Shown here: positions 40,980 through 48,245 of the stretch, piece by piece
Numbering within the stretch: the stretch's first letter is position 1
Layout of the letters: the number at the start of each line of letters is the position of its first letter
Program-made: the position numbers and the translations under genes
Assembly (NCBI RefSeq): GCF_000317595.1
Contig: NZ_AEJC01000153.1
Span: forward strand, 1-62,944
DNA: 62,944 nucleotides
Direction: 5' to 3'
Source of the DNA: Streptomyces ipomoeae 91-03
GTDB taxonomy: Bacteria; Actinomycetota; Actinomycetes; Streptomycetales; Streptomycetaceae
Notes under the pieces: model-generated
What the model was told of the DNA's origin: nothing
What the model saw: the letters and a program-made list of their open reading frames with translations, nothing else
The model's database searches: none

Positions 40980-42431
40980 GTGTCCCCTCTCTTCCCGGCC
41001 CTGACCGGCAACCCGGCCGAGCGCCCCGCCCTCCGCTTCGGCGACCGCGGGCTGACGTACGGCGAACTCGGCACCGCGGCCGGCGCGCTGGCGGAACGGA
41101 TCCGCGGGACGGGCCGGATCGCCGTGTGGGCGACACCGACGCTGGAGACGGCCGTCGGTGTCGTGGCCGTCCTGCTCGCCGGTGTGGCCGCCGTACCGCT
41201 CAACCCCAAGTCCGGGGAGAAGGAACTCGGCCACATCCTGTCCGACAGCGCGCCGTCACTCGTGCTGGCCGCCCCCGGCGACGAACTCCCCGCCCCCGTC
41301 CGGGAGTTGGACCGCATCGACATCGACGTGCGCGCGACCGACGGGACCGTTCCGGAGGACCGGACCCACGACGACGACCCCGCCCTCGTCGTCTACACCT
41401 CCGGCACCACCGGCCCGCCCAAGGGCGCCGTCATCCCCCGCCGAGCCATCGCGACGACCCTGGACGCCCTGGCCGACGCCTGGCAGTGGACCGGCGACGA
41501 CGTCCTGGTCCACGGCCTGCCCCTCTTCCATGTGCACGGCCTGGTCCTGGGCATCCTCGGCCCGCTGCGGCGCGGCGGCGCGGTCCGTCACCTGGGCAGG
41601 TTCGACACGGAAGGGGTCGCCCGGGAGCTGTCGTCCGGCGCGACGATGCTGTTCGGCGTCCCGACGATGTACCACCGCATCGCGGAGGCCCTGCCCACCG
41701 ACCCGGCGCTGGCGAAGGCCCTGGCCGGCGCCCGACTCCTCGTCTCCGGCTCGGCCGCCCTCCCCGTGCACGACCACGAGCGGATCGCGACGGCGACCGG
41801 CCGCCGTGTGATCGAGCGGTACGGCATGACCGAGACTCTGATGAACACCAGCGTCCGCGCCGACGGCGAACCCCGCGCCGGAACCGTCGGAGTCCCGCTG
41901 CCGGGTGTGGAGCTGAGGCTGGTGGAGGACGACGGCACCCCTCTCACGGCGTACGACGGCGAATCGGTCGGCGAGATCCAGGTACGCGGCCCGAACCTGT
42001 TCACCGAGTACCTCAACCGCCCCGACGCCACCGCCGCCGCGTTCACCCCGGACGGCTGGTTCCGCACCGGCGACATGGCGGTCCGCGACCCCGACGGCTA
42101 CGTACGGATCGTCGGCCGCAAGGCCACCGACCTGATCAAGAGCGGCGGTTACAAGATCGGCGCGGGCGAGATCGAGAACGCGCTCCTGGAACACCCGGGG
42201 GTACGGGAGGCCGCCGTCACCGGTGAACCGGACCCGGACCTCGGCGAACGCGTGGTCGCCTGGATCGTCCCCGCCGACCCCCAATCCCCGCCGTCCGCCG
42301 ACGAGTTGGCGAGCCACGTCGCCACCCGTCTGGCCCCTCACAAGCGCCCGCGAACCGTCCACTACCTCGGCGCTCTCCCCCGCAACGACATGGGCAAGAT
42401 CATGAAGCGGGCGCTGAAGACGGATGACTGA
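40980..42431 (+). CDS. matB: Malonyl-CoA synthetase
   Basis: 483 residues, GTG 8 bases after GAAGGAG. ANL-superfamily adenylating enzyme: P-loop VVYTSGTTGPPKGAV, YGMTET, TGDMAVRDPDGYVRIVGRKATDLIKSGGYKIGAGEIE and the C-terminal catalytic Lys in LPRNDMGKIMKRAL. Length and sequence match MatB of S. coelicolor as I recall it (SCO2444). It converts malonate (or methylmalonate), ATP and CoA to the malonyl-CoA thioester used as polyketide and fatty-acid extender. It shares bases with the start of the carboxyltransferase gene, so they are coupled. Confidence 0.92.
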   Translation: MSPLFPALTGNPAERPALRFGDRGLTYGELGTAAGALAERIRGTGRIAVWATPTLETAVGVVAVLLAGVAAVPLNPKSGEKELGHILSDSAPSLVLAAPGDELPAPVRELDRIDIDVRATDGTVPEDRTHDDDPALVVYTSGTTGPPKGAVIPRRAIATTLDALADAWQWTGDDVLVHGLPLFHVHGLVLGILGPLRRGGAVRHLGRFDTEGVARELSSGATMLFGVPTMYHRIAEALPTDPALAKALAGARLLVSGSAALPVHDHERIATATGRRVIERYGMTETLMNTSVRADGEPRAGTVGVPLPGVELRLVEDDGTPLTAYDGESVGEIQVRGPNLFTEYLNRPDATAAAFTPDGWFRTGDMAVRDPDGYVRIVGRKATDLIKSGGYKIGAGEIENALLEHPGVREAAVTGEPDPDLGERVVAWIVPADPQSPPSADELASHVATRLAPHKRPRTVHYLGALPRNDMGKIMKRALKTDD

Positions 42432-43788
42432 GCGACCGACCGAGGAGACGCGCCCCTCGGCCCGCGAGGCCATCGCCCTGATCGCCGACGACTTCGCCGA
42501 ACTCCCGTACCCCATGAGGAGGTCCGAGCCCGACGGCCCCCTGGCCTGGCACGGCTACGACGCCTCACGCGCCCGCGCCGCCGAACGCACCGGGGAGGAG
42601 GAGTCGGTGATCTGCGGTCACGCGCGAGTCGGCGCCACCCCGGCCGTCCTGATCGCCTTCGAGTTCGGCTTCCTCGGCGGCTCCCTGGGCGAACGCACCG
42701 GCGACCGTCTGGAGTCGGCGTACACCTACGCCCGTGACCACCGCCTGCCGGTGGTCTCCCTGGTCGCCACCGGCGGCAGCCGTATGCAGGAGGGCATGCG
42801 CGCCCTCACCCAACTCCAGCGTGTGGCCCGCCAGTCGGCGCTCACCCGTGAGGCGGGCCTCCCCCAGATCGCCGTCCTCCGCGACCCCACGACGGGCGGC
42901 GGCTGGGCCACCCTCGGCGCCGGCGCCGACATCATCCTCGCCCTCCCCCACGCCCAGGTCGGCTTCGCCGGCTCCCGGGTCCGCCCACCCGACGCGGACC
43001 CGGCGGCGTACACGGCCGAGTCCCAGGTGGCGACAGGCGCGGCGGACGCGGTCGTCCACCCGGAGGACCTACGGGCGACCCTGGCCCTGTGGCTGCGCCT
43101 GCTGACGACCCCCTCACCTACCCCGGCACCCCCTCCCTCCGCTCTGTTCTCGTTCCCCGCCCTCCCCGCCACCGGCTGGGAAGCCGTGACCCGCGCCCGC
43201 TCCCCCGAGCGCCCCCGAGCGGACACCTACCTGGACGCCTACTTCACCCGTCGCACCACCATCAGCGGCGACCGAGTCGGCGGCGGCACCGACCCCGGCA
43301 TGACCTGCGGCTTCGGCGACCGCGAGGGCCGGACCATCGCCTACGCCGCCCAACGCGGCACACCCACCCGCCCCACCGGCTACCGCACGGCCGCCCGCCT
43401 GATCCGCCTGGCCGACCGTCTCGGCATCCCCGTCCTCACCCTCGTGGACACCCCGGGTGCCGCGAACGACGCGGAAGCCGAACGCCAGGCCGCGGGCGCG
43501 GCCATCGCCGACCTCTTCACCACGGTCGCCACCGCCCACACCCCCATCACCACCCTCCTCATCGGCGAAGGCGGCTCAGGCGGCGCCCTGGCCCTGGCCG
43601 CCCCCGACCACACCTGGGCCACCCCCGACAGTTACTTCTCGGTGATCGCCCCGGAACTGGCCACCGCCATACTCAAACGCCCGAAGACCGAGATCCACGC
43701 CACGGCCGCCCAGCTCCGACTGCGTCCACAGGACTTGGTGGATCTGGGTGTCGTACGGGGCATCGTCGATCCGTCGGCCGGGGCGTGA
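42424..43788 (+). CDS. Acyl-CoA carboxyltransferase-like protein (fused beta and alpha halves)
   Basis: 454 residues, overlapping matB by 8 bases. Crotonase-fold carboxyltransferase: the N-half has the VVSLVATGGSRMQEGMRALTQLQRV and LPQIAVLRDPTTGGGWATLGAGADIILALP oxyanion segments of AccD. The C-half has IPVLTLVDTPGAANDAEAERQAAGAAIADLF and LLIGEGGSGGALALAAPDHTWA of AccA. There is no N-terminal zinc ribbon, and no biotin carboxylase or carrier gene nearby. Relatives include malonate decarboxylase subunits, so it could act on malonyl-CoA in either direction. A Pro/Ser-rich linker joins the halves. Confidence 0.85.
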   Translation: MTERPTEETRPSAREAIALIADDFAELPYPMRRSEPDGPLAWHGYDASRARAAERTGEEESVICGHARVGATPAVLIAFEFGFLGGSLGERTGDRLESAYTYARDHRLPVVSLVATGGSRMQEGMRALTQLQRVARQSALTREAGLPQIAVLRDPTTGGGWATLGAGADIILALPHAQVGFAGSRVRPPDADPAAYTAESQVATGAADAVVHPEDLRATLALWLRLLTTPSPTPAPPPSALFSFPALPATGWEAVTRARSPERPRADTYLDAYFTRRTTISGDRVGGGTDPGMTCGFGDREGRTIAYAAQRGTPTRPTGYRTAARLIRLADRLGIPVLTLVDTPGAANDAEAERQAAGAAIADLFTTVATAHTPITTLLIGEGGSGGALALAAPDHTWATPDSYFSVIAPELATAILKRPKTEIHATAAQLRLRPQDLVDLGVVRGIVDPSAGA

Positions 43789-43801
43789 AGGAGGCGCGGC
43801 G

Positions 43802-44032
43802 ATGCCTGCGCCGCCTCCCCGGACCGCAGACACCGCGCCCGCCCCTACCGCGCCACCGACCGTGTCGTCCAACTGGTCGCCCCTCACGGAACCACCCGTC
43901 CAGCCCCACCCCACCCGGCCCACTCCAACAGGCGGCCCGCCCCCCATCCCGCTCACGATGGCAAGGGAAACCAGGAACCGCCGCCCGGCGGTCCGTACGG
44001 CCCGTGTTTCTCGGGAGGATCCGCCGCGATGA
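43802..44032 (+). CDS. Small Pro-rich open reading frame coupled to mbl
   Basis: 76 residues, Pro/Thr/Arg-rich and low complexity, no known family. Evidence for translation is a strong GAAGGAGG (43788-43795) 6 bases upstream and an ATGA overlap with mbl, which suggests a leader or coupling peptide. Against it, the residue composition looks like GC-rich non-coding DNA and mbl has its own GGGAGG. It could equally be an untranslated spacer. Confidence 0.4.
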   Translation: MPAPPPRTADTAPAPTAPPTVSSNWSPLTEPPVQPHPTRPTPTGGPPPIPLTMARETRNRRPAVRTARVSREDPPR

Positions 44033-45099
44033 CCAGCACCATGAGCGCCAGCCTCGAACAGCTCCGCCGTTGTCATTTCGCCGTCGATCTGGGGGCGGCG
44101 CGGACCAGGGTGTTCGTGAAGGGCGCGGGTCTGGTGGTGGACCAGCCGAGCGTGGCGGCGGTGAACACGCGGACGGGTGCGCTGATCGCGGTCGGGGAGT
44201 TCGCGGAGAAGATGATGGGCCGTACGCCCGACTACATCCGGGTCGTACGGCCCGTCTCCGGCGGGACGGTGGTCGACATCGAGATGGCCCAGCGCATGCT
44301 GCGCCATCTGCTCGGCGACAAGGTCCGCCGCACGCTGCGCCGCAAGCCGGTGCTGCGCGGCGCCGCCTGCACCCCGCACGACGCCGACCCCCTCGCCCAG
44401 CGCGCCACGATCGAGACGCTGGTGGGCCTGGGCGCCCGCCGCGTCGAACTCGTCGACACGCTGATCGCGGCGGCGGTCGGCTGCGGCCTGCCGGTGGAGC
44501 AGCCGGAGGCGACCATGATCATGGTCTGCGGTGCCGCCGCCACCCAGCTCGCCGTGCTCTCCCTCGGCTCGGTCGTCAACGCCGTCCGCGTCCCCGTCGG
44601 CGGCGAGGCCATCGACCACGCGATCGTGCAGCATCTGCGGCTCCATCACGAGCTGACCCTGCCCAGCCAGTCCGTACGCCCCCTCCAGCTCGCCCTCTCC
44701 GGCAACGGCCTCACCCCGCACGGCCCCGCCTCCACCGAGATCCACGGCCTCGACGTGGCCACCGGACTCGCCCGCTCCGTCCAGGTGGACACCGCCGCCG
44801 TGCGCGACGCCATCCAGACCCCTCTCACCGCCGTCGTCGACGGCATCGGCAAGGTCCTCCGCGACTGCCCGCCCGACCTGGTGGCCGACCTCGCCGACCG
44901 CGGCATCATGATGGTCGGCGGCAGCGCCCTGCTTCCCGGCTTCGACCAGATGCTCCGCCACGCCACCCGCATGCCGGTGTACATCGCCGAACGCCCCGAC
45001 GTGTGCGCGGCCCTCGGCGTCGGCGCCATGCTGGAGGGCCGCACGGTACCCCTCAGCGTCGTTCCCGTGAACGACGTGAACGACGTGAACGACGACTGA
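44029..45099 (+). CDS. mbl: MreB-like actin homologue Mbl
   Basis: 356 residues. Actin-fold landmarks: phosphate-1 FAVDLGAARTRVFVKG, connect-1 IETLVGLGARRVELVDTLIAAAVGCGL, and adenosine motif GIMMVGGSALLPGFDQML. The phosphate-2 loop, normally DIGGGT in MreB, is VCGAAATQLAVLSLG, so the catalytic Asp and Gly-rich turn are lost and ATP hydrolysis may be weak or absent. In S. coelicolor, Mbl (SCO2451, from memory) works with MreB in spore-wall synthesis rather than hyphal growth. The tail ends in three Val-Asn-Asp repeats (9-bp tandem). Just downstream is a palindrome. Confidence 0.88.
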   Translation: MTSTMSASLEQLRRCHFAVDLGAARTRVFVKGAGLVVDQPSVAAVNTRTGALIAVGEFAEKMMGRTPDYIRVVRPVSGGTVVDIEMAQRMLRHLLGDKVRRTLRRKPVLRGAACTPHDADPLAQRATIETLVGLGARRVELVDTLIAAAVGCGLPVEQPEATMIMVCGAAATQLAVLSLGSVVNAVRVPVGGEAIDHAIVQHLRLHHELTLPSQSVRPLQLALSGNGLTPHGPASTEIHGLDVATGLARSVQVDTAAVRDAIQTPLTAVVDGIGKVLRDCPPDLVADLADRGIMMVGGSALLPGFDQMLRHATRMPVYIAERPDVCAALGVGAMLEGRTVPLSVVPVNDVNDVNDD

Positions 45100-45203
45100 C
45101 CGACCCGACCGACCGACTGGCCGTACGGTCCTGTTGTCCATCGACGAGATGTCCACGCCTGCTGTCGGCAGCACCCCGGGGCACAAGGGGGCGGCCGGAA
45201 ATC

Positions 45204-45223
45204 CGGCGGTCACCTGACCGCCG
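45204..45223. terminator. Palindrome after mbl, possible terminator
   Basis: CGGCGGTCA (45204-45212)-CC-TGACCGCCG (45215-45223), a perfect 9-bp dyad about 105 bp after mbl and about 110 bp before the SLOG gene. The two-base loop is tight, so an operator is also possible. Confidence 0.45.
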
Positions 45224-45331
45224 CGCCTGTGAGCCCCCGGCGCCCCACCGAACGCCCGTACGTTCGTATCCGTACAACATCCGTGACGCTAAGGTGACTT
45301 CGACGACCGCGGCCACGGAGGTGAGGCTCGG

Positions 45332-45820
45332 ATGGCAGGGCCCGTGACCCGGATCGGCATCACCGGACACCGTGTGATCCCGGACGCCGCCCTCCCCGTC
45401 GTACGCTCCGGTATCCGCGCCGAGCTGCGGGGCATCGCCTCGGCCCGGGTGCTGAGCAGCCTCGCCGAGGGGGCCGACCAGATGTTCGCCGAGATCGCCC
45501 TGGAGTACGGCATCCCGCTGACCGCGGTGATCCCCGCCACGGACTACGAGGCCCACCTCGGCGACGACCGGGTGAAGGCGTCGTACCGCAGACTCCTCAA
45601 GTGCAGCGCCGAGCGCGTGGAACTGCCGTACGAGCGCACCCATGACGAGGCGTACTACGCGGCCGGCCGCTACATCGTCGATCACGCCGACCGCATGCTC
45701 GCCGTCTGGGACGGCGCCCCCTCCCGCGGCCTCGGCGGCACCGCCGACATCGTCGACTACGCCCGCCACACGGGCGTCCCGGTGACAGTGCTGTGGAGCC
45801 CGGGCGTACGCCGCGCCTGA
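45332..45820 (+). CDS. SLOG-like nucleotide-binding protein
   Basis: 162 residues, ATG after GAGGTGAGG. A Rossmann-type fold with the N-terminal GITGHR motif of SLOG/DprA-like proteins, then SSLAEGADQMFAEIALEYGIPLTAVIP and a C-terminal GRYIVDHADRMLAVWDGAPSRGLGGTADIVDYA, which forms the nucleotide/base pocket. SLOG proteins sense or process nucleotide-derived signals (ADP-ribose, NAD, cyclic-nucleotide analogues) in conflict systems. It is convergent with the DUF4231 (SLATT-type) gene, the classic SLOG partner, with 45 bp between the stops. It has no domain beyond the single SLOG unit. Confidence 0.78.
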   Translation: MAGPVTRIGITGHRVIPDAALPVVRSGIRAELRGIASARVLSSLAEGADQMFAEIALEYGIPLTAVIPATDYEAHLGDDRVKASYRRLLKCSAERVELPYERTHDEAYYAAGRYIVDHADRMLAVWDGAPSRGLGGTADIVDYARHTGVPVTVLWSPGVRRA

Positions 45821-45865
45821 CCCGCCTCACAACGCGTCCGATCCCGCCTCACCAGTGGCGTACCG

Positions 45866-46780
45866 TCAGGACCCGAACCGCACCAGCCAGTCCGTGTGCT
45901 GCGGCGACACCAGCCGTTCCGCCTCCGCGACCGCGTCCGCCCAGCCCTCCTCGGTGACGGTGGTGGACATGGCGACCCGGTGGGTCTCCAGGTCCTGTTC
46001 GACGAGCTTGTGGGCGTACGTCAGCGGGCGGTGGCGGCGGACCTCCTGCCAGGCGACACCGGCCGCGGCGGCGGCGCTGAGCACGCCGGTGGGGTCCCAG
46101 CGGCTGCCGATCGCACCCATCGCGCGCAGGACGGCGGTGACCAGGGCCAGCAGGGTCAGCAGGGTCGTCACGCCCGACCAGCGCACGGACGCCTGGTGGG
46201 CCTGCCCGGCCTTGTTGCCGTACCAGGCGAGTTGCTCGACCACCCGGTCGCGGAGGTAGATGTCCCGTCGCGCGACGAACCGCTTGGCGCGCACCGCCCG
46301 CATCCTCGTGGTGATCTGCCCGAGGCCGAGTTCGGCGGGGCTCTCCCGGGGGTCCTCCCACCCCACCTTCCGCAGTTCGCTGAGGCGTTCCTCCAGCCGT
46401 TCCGCGAACAGCGCCTCGGGGTTGGCGAGCCGGGAGTGGAACGGGCCCCCATGGACCATGTACTGCCAGGCCAGCGACTTGATCACCTCGGCGGCGGCCC
46501 GGTGGGCCTGCCAGTGGGCCCGGGCCCGCCGCCGCGAGACATGGATGCCGATCACGAAGGTCGCGGCGTACAGCACGGCGGCGACCGCCGACGGTATCCG
46601 GCTGCCCACCCGCTCGGCGAGGGAGGCGGTCGCGGTGGCGAGCAGCAGGACGAGCAGTTGGGTGCGGACTATGCGGAAGGACTCACCCTGATGGACCAGT
46701 GCCAGCTCGTCGCACACATGGAACAGCGGGGGCAGATCTCGATCACTCACCGTGGTGCTCGGGCCGGGCGTCGCCACCAT
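45866..46780 (-). CDS. DUF4231/SLATT-type two-helix membrane effector
   Basis: 304 residues; ATG 46780 with GAGG upstream. Two closely spaced membrane helices appear twice: LLLLATATASLAER plus VAAVLYAATFVIGIHVSRRRARAHW near the start, and VTTLLTLLALVTAVLRAMGAIG plus VLSAAAAAGVAWQEVRRHRPL later. Cytoplasmic helices lie between them. SLATT/DUF4231 proteins are predicted pore-forming or membrane-disturbing effectors that are triggered by a SLOG or nucleotide-synthase partner in bacterial conflict and immunity systems. The SLOG gene faces it directly. Confidence 0.78.
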   Translation of the reverse strand: MVATPGPSTTVSDRDLPPLFHVCDELALVHQGESFRIVRTQLLVLLLATATASLAERVGSRIPSAVAAVLYAATFVIGIHVSRRRARAHWQAHRAAAEVIKSLAWQYMVHGGPFHSRLANPEALFAERLEERLSELRKVGWEDPRESPAELGLGQITTRMRAVRAKRFVARRDIYLRDRVVEQLAWYGNKAGQAHQASVRWSGVTTLLTLLALVTAVLRAMGAIGSRWDPTGVLSAAAAAGVAWQEVRRHRPLTYAHKLVEQDLETHRVAMSTTVTEEGWADAVAEAERLVSPQHTDWLVRFGS

Positions 46781-47021
46781 GCAGGACCTCGCGCGGGATT
46801 GATGGAATTGACGGCCGAGTCATGCTCTCGTCAAACACGGAATGGCACCACCCCGCCACCCCCCTCCCTGCCTCGCCGCACCAGCCTCCCACGTGGTAAA
46901 AGAGTTTCGAAAGGCCTGTCGTCCACGCCCCCATTGTCCGAGCCCACCATCAGGATCGTGTCCGCAAGGGACCGATGGCAGAGCTGGTCCCTCACGCCCG
47001 GATGGAGAGACGAGACAGCCC

Positions 47022-47204
47022 ATGAACAACCTTTTGGTCCCCAAGCCGCCCCGCACGGCACACAGCACCCCGTCGGCCCCCAAGGGGCTCGACCGGCTCA
47101 CGGCGATCAACACGAGCGCGCCCGGCACCCTGCGGTCGATCGCGCGGGTGACGGACGTCCCAGGACGCCTCGACAGGTCGGCCGAGTTCAACTCGACCAT
47201 CTAG
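47022..47204 (+). CDS. fxsA: FxSxx-COOH precursor peptide
   Basis: 60 residues ending in ...EFNSTI, that is Phe-x-Ser-x-x at the very C-terminus (Phe56, Ser58), the defining mark of the FxSxx-COOH family. The leader is polar (MNNLLVPKPPRTAH, then LRSIARVTDVPGRLDRSA). The radical SAM partner is expected to cross-link the Phe and Ser region into a three-residue ring (triceptide-type). An IS5-like element is inserted right at the stop: the final base of the Ile codon and the TAG form the CTAG target, which the duplication rebuilds, so the peptide ends unchanged. A weak site (GGAGA) lies 14 bases upstream. Confidence 0.85.
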   Translation: MNNLLVPKPPRTAHSTPSAPKGLDRLTAINTSAPGTLRSIARVTDVPGRLDRSAEFNSTI

Positions 47205-48144
47205 GGTGCGTTTTGAAAGTGCTGGTCACAGCCACTCGTTGATGGCTGCGACCAGCACGGTCGCCTCGTAGCGAACTGCCAACTTGTCGTATCTCGTGGC
47301 GACAGCGCGGTGCCGCTTGAGGCGATTGATTCCGCACTCGACCGCGTGGCGCTCCTTGTAGTCGGCCTTGTCGAACTTAGGTGGCCGGCCGCCGTGGGAG
47401 CCGCGGTTCTTGCGGTTGGCGATCTGGTCGCGCTTCTCCGGGATCGTGCAGCGGATACCGCGCTTGCGCAGGTAGGCACGGTTCGCGCGGGAGCCGTACG
47501 CCTTGTCGGCACGCACCTTGTCCGGCCGGGTGCGCGGGCGGCCCGACCCGAGCCGGGGCACCCGGATGCGGCCCAAGACCACCTGGAACTGCGGGGAATC
47601 ACCGCGCTGTCCTGCCGTGATGACCAGCGACATCGGTTTCTGGGCCTGCTCGACCGCCAGGTGGAGCTTGGTTGTCAGCCCGCCCCGGGAGCGTCCGAGC
47701 CCGTGGTCGTCGGGCTCGATGAACACACCGCCTGGCGGCTCGATCTGCAGATCCCCTTTTTGCGGGCGCCGGCCGCATGCTGGTGGGCGCGGGCGATGGT
47801 CGAGTCCACCGAGACGTCCCAGGTGATCAGTCCCTCGGCGTCGGCCTGGGCCTGCAGCTGTTCGAAGATGCGGTGCCAGGTGCCGTCCCGCTGCCAGCGG
47901 CGGAACAGGCCGTAGACCGTCTCCCACGGGCCATAGCGCTCGGGCACGTCCCGCCAGGAAGCACCGGCGCGGGTGCGCCACCGTATGCCGTCTATCAGTT
48001 GCCGCTTGGTGTGCACCGGTGGCCGTCCAGGCTTCTTGCCGACCGGGAGCAGGGGCTCCAGCTTCGCCCACTGTGTATTCGTCAGATCATGCCGCCCCAC
48101 GAAGTGGGATCTTGACACATCAAGATCCACATATGAAACGCACC
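47205..48144. mobile_element. IS5-family insertion sequence, 940 bp
   Basis: Ends GGTGCGTTT (left, 47205) and AAACGCACC (right, to 48144), 9-bp perfect terminal inverted repeats with a few further matches, flanked by CTAG at 47201-47204 and 48145-48148. A 2-bp or 3-bp duplication with longer repeats is possible since the bases are symmetrical. An internal hairpin (GGATCTTGA, CACA, TCAAGATCC; 48107-48128) near the transposase start may block outside transcripts. Both ends and all catalytic residues are intact, so it looks mobile and recent. It is inserted opposite to the fxs genes, between fxsA and fxsB. Confidence 0.88.
47226..48118 (-). CDS. IS5-family DDE transposase made by -1 frameshift (orfA/orfB)
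   Basis: orfA begins at GTG 48118 (GTG 48130 alternative) and ends at 47675; orfB is in the -1 frame and ends at 47226. They overlap over an AAAAAGGGG slippery run (complement of 47753-47761). A -1 slip on AAA-AAG gives a continuous protein of about 297 residues. The DDE triad is present: Asp in [12 protein letters not shown], Asp in [16 protein letters not shown] and Glu in [16 protein letters not shown]. The N-terminus is [14 protein letters not shown], typical of the family. This is a normal IS427-like expression strategy, not a mutation. Confidence 0.85.
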
Positions 48145-48159
48145 CTAGGGCTTCCACCA

Positions 48160-48204
48160 CCGAGGCCCCAATCTCCTTGATCATCAAGGGGGTTGGGGCC
48201 TCGG
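48160..48204 (+). terminator. Long hairpin between fxsA and fxsB (terminator or attenuator)
   Basis: CCGAGGCCCCAA (48160-48171) pairs perfectly with TTGGGGCCTCGG (48193-48204), and the inside continues with CCTTGATCATCAAGG. Before the IS came in, it stood about 12 bases after the fxsA stop, so it would end most transcripts after the peptide gene and let a few continue to fxsB. Confidence 0.75.
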
Positions 48205-48232
48205 CATGTCCGCCGCCGACCGCCCCGGCGCG

Positions 48233-48238
48233 TACACT
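48233..48238 (+). promoter_or_regulatory. Candidate leaderless promoter of fxsB
   Basis: TACACT sits 7 bases before the GTG at 48246, the spacing at which transcription would begin on the start codon. No good -35 box is seen and the ribosome-binding site is poor, which also points to a leaderless start. Speculative. Confidence 0.35.
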
Positions 48239-48245
48239 GCGGGAA

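Noticed and set aside
47022..47204. fxsA disrupted by the insertion sequence
   Set aside because: The peptide and its stop are complete because the target duplication supplies the TAG. Only the link to fxsB is broken.
47226..48118. Transposase as a broken gene because it needs two frames
   Set aside because: The AAAAAGGGG run at the overlap fits programmed -1 slippage, normal for this IS5 subgroup, and the DDE residues are intact.
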